Positions 1 to 8,195 are shown, numbered from the stretch's first letter. The stretch is DNA of 27,841 nucleotides from an uncultured Sphingobacteriales bacterium (GCA_946479435.1 CAMLFX010000035.1:1-27841); one strand, 5' to 3'. Notes: generated from the letters alone by a model not told the origin. A program made the numbers and translations.

Positions 1-557
1 TTCGATATTTCATCCAGGTCATCCACTAAACGCACCAGCCTGTCGATACTGCGCGATGTATTGGTGAGGAATTTACGGTTCACCTCAGGGTCGTCCATCG
101 CACCATCCAGCAAGGTATCGATATAGCCTTGCAGGGTAAAAATAGGGGTGCGCAATTCGTGCGCCAGGTTCATGAGAAATTCTTTACGGAACTGTTCGTT
201 GGCGCGCAGGGTATCTATTTCGGCACGGCGTTGCGTGGCCCAAAGCTGCACATCCTGGCTTACCTCCTCAATAGATTTTTGAGGCAGTATGCTGGTGTAA
301 AAAAACTCTTCTTTCTTGGTAGCCTTGGTCTGGTAAATGAACTTATATATCAGCTTTATTTTACGGTATATAAAGCGCTGCAGGGTGTAGTGGTATAGCC
401 AGTAAGTAATGGCAAACGTAACTACAAATACTATGATTGGTACATACCATTGCGGCCTGAGCAGTAAGCTCAGTAAAGCATTGACGGTGGAAATGATCAG
501 TGCTGTAAGGGACGATAATAGCCGGGGACTGAGGTTTTTGGTGTTGAGTACCGACAT
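1..557 (-). CDS. PhoR-like sensor histidine kinase, partial (N-terminal 185 residues)
   Basis: This is the N-terminal part of a membrane histidine kinase; the ATP-binding domain lies beyond the left edge. Reading down from ATG at 557, two hydrophobic segments (about residues 13-33 and 38-57) are separated by only a few residues, so there is almost no periplasmic sensor domain. A linker follows, then the dimerisation/phosphoacceptor H-box LAHELRTPIF with phosphorylatable His at residue 133. The gene starts 10 bases after the response regulator stop codon, so the two are probably co-transcribed and form a cognate pair. In the family, the kinase autophosphorylates on the H-box His and passes the phosphate to the regulator Asp. 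The lack of a periplasmic domain suggests sensing in or near the membrane, or through a partner protein as PhoR does with the Pst system; that is inference. Phosphate as the signal is not shown here. Confidence 0.9.
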   Translation of the reverse strand, partial: MSVLNTKNLSPRLLSSLTALIISTVNALLSLLLRPQWYVPIIVFVVTFAITYWLYHYTLQRFIYRKIKLIYKFIYQTKATKKEEFFYTSILPQKSIEEVSQDVQLWATQRRAEIDTLRANEQFRKEFLMNLAHELRTPIFTLQGYIDTLLDGAMDDPEVNRKFLTNTSRSIDRLVRLVDDLDEIS

Positions 558-567
558 GGTACTAAAT

Positions 568-1254
568 CTACGCCATTTCAAATTTATATCCTACTCCTTT
601 TACCGTTGTTATCAGGTCTATTCCTATCTTCTGCCTTATCTTACGGATGTGCACATCTATGGTGCGGTCGCCAACTATTACGTCGGTACCCCATACGCGT
701 TGCAGTATTTCGTTGCGCAGGAAAACGCGGCCGGGTTTCGATGCCAGTAAGGATAGCAATTCAAATTCTTTTTTAGCCAGCAGTATTTCGCGCCCCTGGT
801 AGGTAACCGTGAATTTGGTTTTATTGATCTCCAGGTCGCCGAAAGATATTTTCTGCTCCTGCTCGTCTTCTTTACGGAAACGGCGCAGTGCGGCGCTGAT
901 ACGCGTAGCCAGCAATTCGGGCTTTATAGGCTTAGCTATATAGTCGTCGGCACCGGTCTTCAAGCCTTCAATTTCTGAACGCTCGTCACTAAGTGCGGTA
1001 AGGAAGATAATAGCTGTCTGTTCAAATTCGGGAAGCTGCCTCAGCTCGCGTATGGTTTGTATGCCATCTTTATTGGGCATCATCACATCAAGCAGTATCA
1101 GGTCGGGCCGAAAGTCTTTAGCTTTCCGTATAGCTTCTACGCCATCGCGGGCGGTAGCTATGCTATATCCTTTGTTTTTCAGATTGTAGCTGATGAATTC
1201 AACTATATCCGGTTCATCATCTACTATCAGTATTTTGCTTGGTAGCGCTTCCAT
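568..1254 (-). CDS. OmpR/PhoB-family response regulator
   Basis: This is a two-domain DNA-binding response regulator of 228 residues, the normal length. The receiver domain (about 6-120) has the acidic pair D12/D13, phosphoacceptor D56 in LILLDVMMP, T86 and K108 (AKP). A winged-helix OmpR-type output domain (about 130-228) ends with the usual DVHIRKIRQKIG and TVKGVGYKF elements. The open frame extends upstream to 1410, but ATG 1254 fits the family N-terminus and has an AGGAGGG Shine-Dalgarno sequence 8 bases upstream, so I take 1254 as the start. It lies just upstream of the histidine kinase. The upstream coiled-coil gene is separated from it by an intrinsic terminator, so the pair is probably its own operon. 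PhoB is the closest resemblance, but the regulon cannot be told from sequence. Confidence 0.93.
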   Translation of the reverse strand: MEALPSKILIVDDEPDIVEFISYNLKNKGYSIATARDGVEAIRKAKDFRPDLILLDVMMPNKDGIQTIRELRQLPEFEQTAIIFLTALSDERSEIEGLKTGADDYIAKPIKPELLATRISAALRRFRKEDEQEQKISFGDLEINKTKFTVTYQGREILLAKKEFELLSLLASKPGRVFLRNEILQRVWGTDVIVGDRTIDVHIRKIRQKIGIDLITTVKGVGYKFEMA

Positions 1255-1262
1255 ATTGTGTG

Positions 1263-1269
1263 CCCTCCT
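1263..1269 (-). promoter_or_regulatory. Shine-Dalgarno sequence of the response regulator
   Basis: The minus strand reads AGGAGGG, 8 bases before ATG 1254. It settles the start of the response regulator over the longer open frame. So strong an SD is uncommon in Bacteroidota and is not seen before most other genes in this window. Confidence 0.6.
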
Positions 1270-1400
1270 GAAATCGAGTGCAATAATATAACCTCTTATG
1301 TTAACTAAAAAGAAAAGGCATATTATGTTTGTGTTAAGCGGGCCCGGCGTATTGCCAGTACTGCTTCTTGCTCTCTTTCCCGGTAAATAAAGATAGTCTA

Positions 1401-1438
1401 TAAAACACAAAAAGCAGCTATTAAGCTGCTCTTGTGTT
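1401..1438 (-). terminator. Intrinsic terminator after the coiled-coil protein gene
   Basis: On the minus strand, AGCAGCT and AGCTGCT pair around a 4-base loop (1413-1430). They are flanked by a second 7-bp pairing, AACACAA (1404-1410) with TTGTGTT (1432-1438). T-rich sequence follows on the minus strand. It sits 19 bases past the stop of the gene ending at 1457 and separates that gene from the two-component operon. Confidence 0.65.
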
Positions 1439-1456
1439 AGTTGTTTTTGTTATAAA

Positions 1457-2407
1457 CTATTTCAAAGTTACCGAACCGCCACCTATTTTGTAGCCTTCGT
1501 TGAACAATTCGATATTGTACTGGCCTTTTTTATAGTCGCTGTCCTGGTTCCAGTCAACAGTTACATCTTTTACCGGTTGTGCCTGTACAAGATCTATTTG
1601 TTTCAGCAGCGTGTAGTTTACCGATTCGCCATCGGCATTGGTAGTAACGCCTGAGCCATAAGCTGCATTGCTGAGCACCATTCCGTCGGGGTTGGTAATA
1701 CGGATGAATATTTCTTTTTTACCGTTTTCAGCAATACGGTTCTCATCAATATCGAACAGTATGCGGAAGACATCTACTCTTTTAGCCTTGCCTGTTTCAA
1801 CTTCTTTTTTACCGCCACGGCGGAGGTCGAGCGGCGTCATGCGGATATTGGAAGCGTGCAGTACAGCGCCCAGTTTTACTTTTTGCTGTAAGCCTTCGTT
1901 AGCTGTTTTGGTAGAATCGCGCTCTTGTGTCAACACCTGGTTCTGGCCTTCCAGTTCAGCAATACGTTCTTCGTAAGTTTTTACTTTCGAGTTCAGTTCG
2001 GCTATCAAAGATTTCGCCTTGCCAAGATCGGCTTTGCTGGCGTTCTTGTCTTTTACAATAGCATCTATCTGGCGTTTCAGTTTCGATATTTCGCTGTCCC
2101 TGTTGGTCAGTACGCTATCCATCTGGTTGTTTTTCGATACCAGTTCATCGAGGCGTGCGAGGGCGGCGTTATATTCGCCTTCCACAGCCTGGCGCGATGA
2201 ATCGGAAGAAGCATATTGTACCTCTGCAAGGTCCCTTTGTTCGGCTACCTTGTTACGATTTACGAAAAGATAAATGCAAAGGCCTAGTAAAACGGCGATA
2301 ATTATCAGGTAAATTGCCGAATTGTTGCGCTTTGGGGCTGGTTGTTGTGGTGCCGGATCAGGCTGATTGAAATTTGGCTGTTCCGGTCTGTTGGTTTCTA
2401 TACTCAT
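1457..2407 (-). CDS. Membrane-anchored coiled-coil protein, function unknown
   Basis: The 316-residue protein starts with a Pro/Gln/Asn-rich cytoplasmic stretch (about 1-30). One transmembrane segment follows (about 32-49, IYLIIIAVLLGLCIYLF), then a long heptad-rich region (about 52-178) rich in Glu, Lys, Gln, Ala and Leu that looks like a coiled coil. A C-terminal globular part (about 180-316) looks beta-rich. The arrangement implies a type II membrane protein with the coiled coil outside the cytoplasm. It resembles hypothetical proteins often loosely annotated as chromosome-segregation-like because of the coiled coil, but nothing here supports an SMC role because no ATPase motif is present. 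It is divergent from the exonuclease gene across 50 bases and ends at its own terminator. Confidence 0.85.
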   Translation of the reverse strand: MSIETNRPEQPNFNQPDPAPQQPAPKRNNSAIYLIIIAVLLGLCIYLFVNRNKVAEQRDLAEVQYASSDSSRQAVEGEYNAALARLDELVSKNNQMDSVLTNRDSEISKLKRQIDAIVKDKNASKADLGKAKSLIAELNSKVKTYEERIAELEGQNQVLTQERDSTKTANEGLQQKVKLGAVLHASNIRMTPLDLRRGGKKEVETGKAKRVDVFRILFDIDENRIAENGKKEIFIRITNPDGMVLSNAAYGSGVTTNADGESVNYTLLKQIDLVQAQPVKDVTVDWNQDSDYKKGQYNIELFNEGYKIGGGSVTLK

Positions 2408-2418
2408 ATGTGTTTACA

Positions 2419-2450
2419 TTGATTATTTTCGACTACAAATATAGTTTTTG
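2419..2450 (+). promoter_or_regulatory. Candidate promoter of the exonuclease-holA operon
   Basis: TTG (2419-2421) and TAGTTTTTG (2442-2450) are 20 bases apart. This is close to the Bacteroidota sigma-ABfr pattern of TTTG, 19-21 bases, TAnnTTTG, with one extra T. A start about 5 bases downstream would fall almost on ATG 2458, giving a very short or absent 5' leader. Confidence 0.4.
2436..2443 (-). promoter_or_regulatory. Candidate -7 box of the coiled-coil protein gene
   Basis: The minus strand reads TATATTTG, an exact TAnnTTTG match about 28 bases upstream of ATG 2407. I see no good -33 element at the expected distance. It overlaps the -7 box of the divergent promoter, so the two could compete. 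Confidence 0.35.
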
Positions 2451-2457
2451 AATTATA

Positions 2458-3189
2458 ATGGAAGGATTAAAACAAATTCTGTTTCTGGATATAGAAACCG
2501 TACCAATACAGGCGGCTTTTAGTTCTTTAACAGAAGGTTTGCAAAAAGAATGGCTGCGTAAAGCCAAGAATATCAAAACAAACAGTACGGAGGAAATACC
2601 GCCGGAGGCTTTGTTTACTGAACGCGCGGGCATTTTTTCTGAATTTTCGAAAGTGGTGTGTATAGGTATTGGCAGTTTGCACCAGCAGGAAAATGGCTGG
2701 CGTATCAGGCTAAAATCTATTACCCAAAACGATGAAAAAAAATTGTTAAATGAATTTTGTGAAGTGGTAACACGCTTTTCTGCGCACTACCCGGACATGA
2801 AATTTTGCGGGCACAATATAAAAGAGTTCGATATTCCCTTCCTGTGCAGGCGTATGCTGATAAACGGATTAGGACTGCCTGATTGCATGCAGCTAAGCGG
2901 CAAGAAACCCTGGGAAATAAACCACCTGGATACGCTGGATATGTGGAAGTTTGGTGATTATAAAAACTACACGTCGCTCTCTTTGCTGGCAGAAGTGTTA
3001 GGCATACCTTCGCCGAAGGATGACATGGATGGCAGCATGGTAGGCGATGCTTACTGGAAAGATGGCGACCTGCCGCGTATTGGTAAGTACTGCCTGCAGG
3101 ATGTACTGACATCGGTAAAGGTGTACCTGCGGCTGAAAGGAATAAACGATATAGACCCAGAACCTGTTTTTGTGAACGATACGCTATGA
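2458..3189 (+). CDS. DEDDy-type 3'-5' exonuclease (PolB-exonuclease-like)
   Basis: The 243-residue protein has the three exonuclease motifs of the DEDDy ribonuclease-H-like fold. Exo I is FLDIETVP with D11 and E13. Exo II is GHNIKEFDIPFL with D125. Exo III is YCLQD with Y211 and D215. It resembles the Bacteroidota family described as predicted 3'-5' exonucleases related to the family B DNA polymerase proofreading domain; no polymerase domain is present. The expected role is two-metal-ion removal of nucleotides from DNA or RNA 3' ends in the cytoplasm. Its stop overlaps the start of holA (ATGA at 3186-3189), so the two are translationally coupled. This fits a link to DNA replication or repair but does not prove one. 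Confidence 0.88.
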   Translation: MEGLKQILFLDIETVPIQAAFSSLTEGLQKEWLRKAKNIKTNSTEEIPPEALFTERAGIFSEFSKVVCIGIGSLHQQENGWRIRLKSITQNDEKKLLNEFCEVVTRFSAHYPDMKFCGHNIKEFDIPFLCRRMLINGLGLPDCMQLSGKKPWEINHLDTLDMWKFGDYKNYTSLSLLAEVLGIPSPKDDMDGSMVGDAYWKDGDLPRIGKYCLQDVLTSVKVYLRLKGINDIDPEPVFVNDTL

Positions 3190-4187
3190 ACGCTGAATAC
3201 AAGAAAATAATACAAACGCTACAAAACAAACAATACGCGCCTGTCTATTTGATAGACGGTGAAGAGCCTTATTATCTTGACCTGATCACTGAACGGTTTG
3301 AAAACATACTGCCACCTGAAGAGCGAGACTTTAACCTGATGACGCTGTACGGTAAGGATGCGGAGTGGGCCGATGTAGTGAACGCCTGCAGGCGCTTCCC
3401 GATGTTTGCAGACAGGCAGGTGGTGATACTGAAAGATGCGGGGCAGTTGCGCGGCTTTAACGAACTGGCGGGCTATCTTGAAAACCCTGCGCCGACAACT
3501 ATTTTCCTGATAGAGCACCGGTATAAAAAAGCCGATGGCAGGAGTAAAGTAGTGAAGCTGGCAAAGGAGAAGGGCATACACTATACATCGGACAAGATAC
3601 GCGATGAGCAGATACCGCAATGGATACAAGCCTATGGTAAAGAAATAGATTTTGCCATTGGCGAACGTGAAGCACAGGTGCTGGCTACATACCTTGGCAA
3701 TGACCTGCAAAAAATAGCCAACGAAATAGAAAAGGCACGCATCAACGTACCGGGTGAAAAAGTGTTGAGTGCGGAACTGATACAAAAATATATTGGCGTA
3801 AGCAGGGAGTATAATGTGTTTGAATTTCCCGAAGCGCTGACAAGTGGCGATAAGGACAAGCTATACCGCATGCTGGCCTACTTTATATCAAATCCCAAAT
3901 CGGCACCTATGCCTTTGCTGATAGGCTCGTTTTACAGCCACTTCAGCAAAATATACCAGGCGCATTTTCTTGCCGGAAGATCGGATAAGGAAATGGCTGC
4001 TGCTTTAGGCACATACCCAAGCCGCGTGCGCGAAATAATAGCCACTGCCAACCGCTGGCCGCTGTCAAGAGTAGAGTACTGTATGATGCTGTTGGGTAAG
4101 TATAGCACTATGGCAGTAGGCATAGACAGCGCAGCAAGCGATAGCGAACTGCTGAAGGAAATGGTTGGTAAAATGGATATGGCCTGA
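3186..4187 (+). CDS. holA: DNA polymerase III subunit delta
   Basis: The 333-residue protein has the length and layout of the clamp-loader delta subunit. The N-terminal AAA+-like part (about 15-140) begins PVYLIDGEEPYYLDLI and has no functional Walker A, as usual for delta. Typical delta features follow, such as LKDAGQL, a region of the FLIEHRYKKADGRSK type, and the C-terminal helical collar domain (about 215-333). Delta binds and opens the beta sliding clamp within the clamp-loader complex. The start overlaps the exonuclease stop by 4 bases. It converges on the erythromycin-esterase-like gene with a 15-base gap and no obvious terminator in it. Confidence 0.93.
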   Translation: MNAEYKKIIQTLQNKQYAPVYLIDGEEPYYLDLITERFENILPPEERDFNLMTLYGKDAEWADVVNACRRFPMFADRQVVILKDAGQLRGFNELAGYLENPAPTTIFLIEHRYKKADGRSKVVKLAKEKGIHYTSDKIRDEQIPQWIQAYGKEIDFAIGEREAQVLATYLGNDLQKIANEIEKARINVPGEKVLSAELIQKYIGVSREYNVFEFPEALTSGDKDKLYRMLAYFISNPKSAPMPLLIGSFYSHFSKIYQAHFLAGRSDKEMAAALGTYPSRVREIIATANRWPLSRVEYCMMLLGKYSTMAVGIDSAASDSELLKEMVGKMDMA

Positions 4188-4202
4188 TATACAGGCTTGT
4201 GG

Positions 4203-5939
4203 TTATTTCTTCAACGGCTTTGCAGCAGTTGTGTTATCTATAAAAATAAGCGCATCAAAATCTTTGCTGAGGGTAATAGGGGTGAAATAATTTTCGTCAA
4301 CGAAATCATCGGATGCTGTAGCGCCAAACATTCTTGACGTGTATTCTTTTTCGGTGAAAGTTTTCACATCTGCAGGCAATTCGTTTTTGGCGCTTTTATC
4401 TTTTGAACTTTGCGTACGGAAGTTTACAATATAGTTACCTTTCGATGCCTGTTTCATAAGCCACTCCATACTGCCTTCTTTAGCGTTGCCCGCAGTAAAT
4501 TCCTTTAACTTCGTTTTCCCGGTAGTATCGCCATTGTCCATAGCCTGGAAATTACCTTTATTAAACAGGAAACCTATAGCATAATAAGCATTGCCAAAGC
4601 TGTTGCGCAGTTGGCTGCCCATTGGGCGCTTCCCCCCATTTACTTCAAATTCAGGGTTTTTGTTGATGTGGCTGTTATGCGCCCAGATAACTATTTTCAT
4701 CTCAGGGTTAGTTTGCGCAAACCGCTTCAGGTTTGCTGTCATATACCTGTCGCGCAGTTCCAGTTGTTGTGTATGCGGACCATTATTGCCGCGCGATACA
4801 TAAGCCCCCAGGTATTCGGAAATGGTATTGGTGTATGCTATAGCTTCCTCATATTCATCGCGCGATGAATTTTTAATAAAACTATCCCGGTTGGTTAGTA
4901 TTGCGCGTTTAAGCGTTGTGAAGTATTTTCTTATTTTAAGTGCGTTGCTATCTTTCATTTGCTTCTGCTCAGCAATGGGGAACAGCGTAAAAAAACTATC
5001 GTTTTGCTGTGCAACGGCAGGCGCTACTTTTTTCAGATAGTTTTTAATGTATGCGGTACCGCCACCTAAAGTATTGTACTGTATATCAAAACCAAAAACG
5101 TGTACTTTTTTATCGGCCTTAGCGGTAGTATTGTAAGTACGTATCCACTCTATCATATCCAGCACTTCCTGGGTATTCCATGTCCAGAAGCCCTGGCTGG
5201 CCAATGCAGCCTGAGCACTTCCTTTACCTGTTAATACATAATCATTAATGTTTTTACACCCGGCATACGATGCTTCGATGGCAAAACCTGTGTAGCCCAT
5301 TTCCTTTACCAGGAATTCGAGCATACGATGCTTGAATTGAAAAAAATCTTTAGTGCCGTGTGTAGCTTCACCCAGGCCAACATATTTTACATTCTCCAGA
5401 ATAGGTTTCATCCATTGCAGATCCTGAAAACCGTTGCCGGGAGTTATTGACTTAATAGGATGTGCATTTTTCTCCATCCAGTTGATACCGGCCTGTTGCA
5501 CTTCCTTTTCCTTTTTTTTCTTTTTAGCATTATCTGCGGCAGAAAGAATGACTATATCTTTTATTTGATAGTTGGCGGGGCGTTCAGCGGCGTCTCGTTT
5601 TTTGTTTATATGCTCAACCTGTTCCAGAGAAGAAACTACCAGTTTATAATTACCTTGTTCTTTAGCTTCGAAAGATATTGGCTCGTTGCCATTTTCACCA
5701 TTGGGCGAATCGAATGTTTGCAGCTGTTTGCCACTTGGGGATATAAGGTCTATTGTAAGATCTTTACCCATTTGTACCAGGGTGCACTCAAAGTAGCCGC
5801 CATTTTGTATGGCAACTTTGTAGGTGTTCTTTTCATTGCCTTTTATTTGTTGCTGCAGCTTTTGCCCGGCCATAAGTTCGGTTTGTGCAAAAGAGTTAGC
5901 AGCTATTAATAATAGCAAGCAGGAAACAATATACTTCAC
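4203..5939 (-). CDS. Secreted erythromycin-esterase-family protein with N-terminal PPC-like domain
   Basis: The 578-residue protein has a signal peptide (about 1-18, ending SFAQ). A beta-rich N-terminal domain (about 22-130) resembles bacterial pre-peptidase C-terminal domains (LTIDLISPSG, GNYKLVVSS). A lysine-rich linker (about 139-146) leads to an erythromycin esterase-like domain (about 160-570). The conserved GEATHG puts E191 and H194 where the EreB catalytic Glu and His lie; AIEASY and VIWAHNSH (H421, H424) are also family hallmarks. Ere enzymes hydrolyse the macrolide lactone, but most family members are uncharacterised, and export plus the fused domain are unlike EreA/EreB. Macrolide resistance should not be assumed. 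It starts 17 bases after ribF and is probably co-transcribed with ribF and kynU. Confidence 0.85.
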   Translation of the reverse strand: MKYIVSCLLLLIAANSFAQTELMAGQKLQQQIKGNEKNTYKVAIQNGGYFECTLVQMGKDLTIDLISPSGKQLQTFDSPNGENGNEPISFEAKEQGNYKLVVSSLEQVEHINKKRDAAERPANYQIKDIVILSAADNAKKKKKEKEVQQAGINWMEKNAHPIKSITPGNGFQDLQWMKPILENVKYVGLGEATHGTKDFFQFKHRMLEFLVKEMGYTGFAIEASYAGCKNINDYVLTGKGSAQAALASQGFWTWNTQEVLDMIEWIRTYNTTAKADKKVHVFGFDIQYNTLGGGTAYIKNYLKKVAPAVAQQNDSFFTLFPIAEQKQMKDSNALKIRKYFTTLKRAILTNRDSFIKNSSRDEYEEAIAYTNTISEYLGAYVSRGNNGPHTQQLELRDRYMTANLKRFAQTNPEMKIVIWAHNSHINKNPEFEVNGGKRPMGSQLRNSFGNAYYAIGFLFNKGNFQAMDNGDTTGKTKLKEFTAGNAKEGSMEWLMKQASKGNYIVNFRTQSSKDKSAKNELPADVKTFTEKEYTSRMFGATASDDFVDENYFTPITLSKDFDALIFIDNTTAAKPLKK

Positions 5940-5956
5940 GATAGAGCAATTTTTAA

Positions 5957-6883
5957 TTAGCCCAATAAAGTTAAGGTTTGCTCCTTATCTTTTTGCAATT
6001 GTTCCTTAAGTGCATCTAAAGACGGGAATTTTTCTTCATTGCGAAGGCGGGCTATAAACTCGAGGTTAATAGTTTTGCCATAAATGTCTTCATTGAAATT
6101 GAAAAGGTGTGCTTCAATATGCAATTTCAGATCGTTGCTCACCGTTGGGCGTATACCTATATTCAACATCGCGTTATGGTCTATACCATCCACCCATACT
6201 TTTACAGCATATACACCATTGGCGGGTATTATCTGGTCTTCGCTAAGCGGTGCCATATTAGCTGTTGGGAAACCAATGGTACGGCCCAGCTGCGCGCCTT
6301 TTACCACTTTGCCTTTTATGCTGTAGTTACGGTCAAGCATTTTTGCAGCCTCTTCTACATGCCCTTCCTGCAGGGCTTTGCGTATTTTGGTAGAACTTAC
6401 AGCAGCTTCTTCTATTAGCTGTGCTGAAATTTCAAAAACCTTGAAGCCCAACCTGTCAGCATTTGCTTTAAGCATGTGTATATTGCCTTTACGATCGTGC
6501 CCGAAATGATGATCGTACCCTATAATGATGCTTTCCGGGTGAAAGCGTTTTACCAGGAAATCTTCTATATAAGCTTCGGATGAAAGTGCCGCAAAATCTT
6601 TGGTAAAAGGCACCACTACAATATGCTCCACACCTTCATGCTGTATCAATTCTATCTTATCGGCAAGCGGTGTCAGTAATTTCAGCGGCTGCTCGGGGAA
6701 AAGCAATTTACGCGGGTGCGGTTCAAACGTAAGTAAAATGCTTTCACCGCCTGTCTCCTTTGCATGTGTTACTAATTGTTGTAAAATAGCTTTATGGCCA
6801 TGGTGCACACCATCGAACGTGCCTATGGTTATAGCGGCTTTTTTAAAAGCAGGCAGGGAATTTATATCGAAAAAAATAGCCAT
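5957..6883 (-). CDS. ribF: Bifunctional riboflavin kinase/FAD synthetase
   Basis: The 308-residue protein has the standard two-domain RibF layout. The N-terminal nucleotidyltransferase (FAD synthetase) domain shows TIGTFDGVHHGH (about 19-30), the YDHHFGHDRKG region (about 123-133) and SSTKIR (163-168). The C-terminal flavokinase domain shows LGRTIGFPTANM (about 199-210) with the PTAN motif. It phosphorylates riboflavin to FMN and adenylylates FMN to FAD in the cytoplasm. It begins 25 bases after the kynU stop and ends 17 bases before the esterase-like gene, so a three-gene operon is likely. Confidence 0.96.
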   Translation of the reverse strand: MAIFFDINSLPAFKKAAITIGTFDGVHHGHKAILQQLVTHAKETGGESILLTFEPHPRKLLFPEQPLKLLTPLADKIELIQHEGVEHIVVVPFTKDFAALSSEAYIEDFLVKRFHPESIIIGYDHHFGHDRKGNIHMLKANADRLGFKVFEISAQLIEEAAVSSTKIRKALQEGHVEEAAKMLDRNYSIKGKVVKGAQLGRTIGFPTANMAPLSEDQIIPANGVYAVKVWVDGIDHNAMLNIGIRPTVSNDLKLHIEAHLFNFNEDIYGKTINLEFIARLRNEEKFPSLDALKEQLQKDKEQTLTLLG

Positions 6884-6908
6884 TGTCAGCTAAGATACAG
6901 CAGAGAAA

Positions 6909-8168
6909 CTACTGAATACTCATCAAAATTTCATAAAAACGGAAGGCATCGGTGTAGGTGTTATATAGTGGCACCGGTGCTATGCGTATTACATTAGGCT
7001 CGCGCCAATCGGCAATTACACCATTTTCTGTAAGCTTATCAAACACTTCGCGGCCACGCTCATGAAACAGCATTGACAGTTGTGCGCCGCGGCGTTTTAC
7101 ATCGGCCGGTGTTATTATAGTGAATGGCAGGTGCTTTACTTGTTTCAGCAAATACTCCATGTAGCTGGTCAACTTTTCACTTTTTGCGCGCAGCGCCTGC
7201 ATACCGGCTTTATCGAATATATCGAGCGAGGCATTGTGCGCCACCATATTGAATACAGGAGCATTGCTCATTTGCCAGCTACCTGCATTTTTCTGCGGTA
7301 TAAAGCCTTTCTCCATTTTAAAACGGTCTTTTTCATCATTGCCCCACCAGCCTGCCAGGCGAAATATGTTTGGATTGTTTACATGCTTATCGTGCACATA
7401 AATGCCACCTACGCCGCCGGGGCCCGAGTTAAGGTATTTGTACGAACACCAGCAGGCAAAATCAACATCCCAGTCGTGCAATTGAAGAGGTATGTTACCT
7501 ATTGCGTGTGCCAGGTCGAAACCGGCATAAGCGCCTGCGCTGTGTGCCGCATCAGTTATTTTTTTCAGGTCGAAGAACTGGCCGGTGTAATAATTAACAC
7601 CGCCAAACATTACTAGTGCCAGGCTATCTCCTGCATCAGCAATAGCTTTTAAAATGTCTTCTTCTTCTATGATATACTCGCCTTCACGCGGTTTTATTTC
7701 AATAATGGCATCATCAGGTTCATAGCCGTACATACGCACCTGTGTTTCCACAGCATATTGATCGGAAGGAAAAGCGCCGGCCTCCATTATTATTTTATAC
7801 CTGTTGCCTTTTGGCCTGTAGAACGAAAGCATCAGCAAATGCAGGTTTACTGTAAGTGTATTGGCAGCGACTACCTCATTTTTTTGTGCACCTACAATTT
7901 TGGCAAGGCGTTCGGTAAACATATTGTGGTAAGAGAACCATGGGTTGCGTGCCCGGAAGTGACCTTCTACGCCATATTTGCCCCAGTCTTCCAGTTCCTG
8001 ATCGAACAGATAACGCACGCTTTTAGGTTGCAGTCCTAAAGAGTTGCCACAAAAATAATATACATCTTTTCCTTCATGTTGCGGGAACAGAAAGCGTTCG
8101 CGGAAGGGAAATAAAATATCTACCTGATCCTGATCGTATGCATAATCGTAAGTGGCTTCAAAAGACAT
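6909..8168 (-). CDS. kynU: Kynureninase
   Basis: The 419-residue PLP enzyme shows the kynureninase N-terminus (YYFCGNSLGLQPKS, about 37-50) and the VEGHFRARNPWFSYH region. It also has FDLAHAIGN (D218, PLP ring nitrogen ligand) and WCSYKYLNSGPG with PLP Schiff-base Lys 244. It cleaves kynurenine or 3-hydroxykynurenine to alanine plus anthranilate or 3-hydroxyanthranilate, in tryptophan degradation and de novo NAD synthesis. The frame is open to 8210, but ATG 8168 matches the family N-terminus and lies 19 bases from a good -7 box. It is the first gene of a likely operon with ribF. Kynurenine 3-monooxygenase, the enzyme preceding it, uses FAD, which gives a loose metabolic link; no other kyn gene is in the window. 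Confidence 0.95.
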   Translation of the reverse strand: MSFEATYDYAYDQDQVDILFPFRERFLFPQHEGKDVYYFCGNSLGLQPKSVRYLFDQELEDWGKYGVEGHFRARNPWFSYHNMFTERLAKIVGAQKNEVVAANTLTVNLHLLMLSFYRPKGNRYKIIMEAGAFPSDQYAVETQVRMYGYEPDDAIIEIKPREGEYIIEEEDILKAIADAGDSLALVMFGGVNYYTGQFFDLKKITDAAHSAGAYAGFDLAHAIGNIPLQLHDWDVDFACWCSYKYLNSGPGGVGGIYVHDKHVNNPNIFRLAGWWGNDEKDRFKMEKGFIPQKNAGSWQMSNAPVFNMVAHNASLDIFDKAGMQALRAKSEKLTSYMEYLLKQVKHLPFTIITPADVKRRGAQLSMLFHERGREVFDKLTENGVIADWREPNVIRIAPVPLYNTYTDAFRFYEILMSIQ

Positions 8169-8187
8169 GTATTGCAAATTTTGAGGG

Positions 8188-8195
8188 CAAAAATA
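8188..8195 (-). promoter_or_regulatory. Candidate -7 box of the kynU operon
   Basis: The minus strand reads TATTTTTG, an exact TAnnTTTG match, which would place the start of transcription roughly 15 bases before ATG 8168. I see no TTG at the expected -33 distance; the nearest TTTG is only 12 bases upstream. Confidence 0.35.

Noticed and set aside
1255..1410. Extended N-terminus of the response regulator
   Set aside because: Family alignment and the AGGAGGG site favour ATG 1254, and the upstream frame runs into the terminator stem of the previous gene.
2720..3229. 169-codon open frame on the minus strand
   Set aside because: It lies antisense to the exonuclease gene, whose catalytic motifs are intact. 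The translation is Cys/Tyr/His-rich with no recognisable domain.
4591..5909. Several plus-strand frames opposite the esterase-like gene
   Set aside because: They are antisense shadows with hydrophobic, Cys/Phe-rich translations and no supporting start signals.
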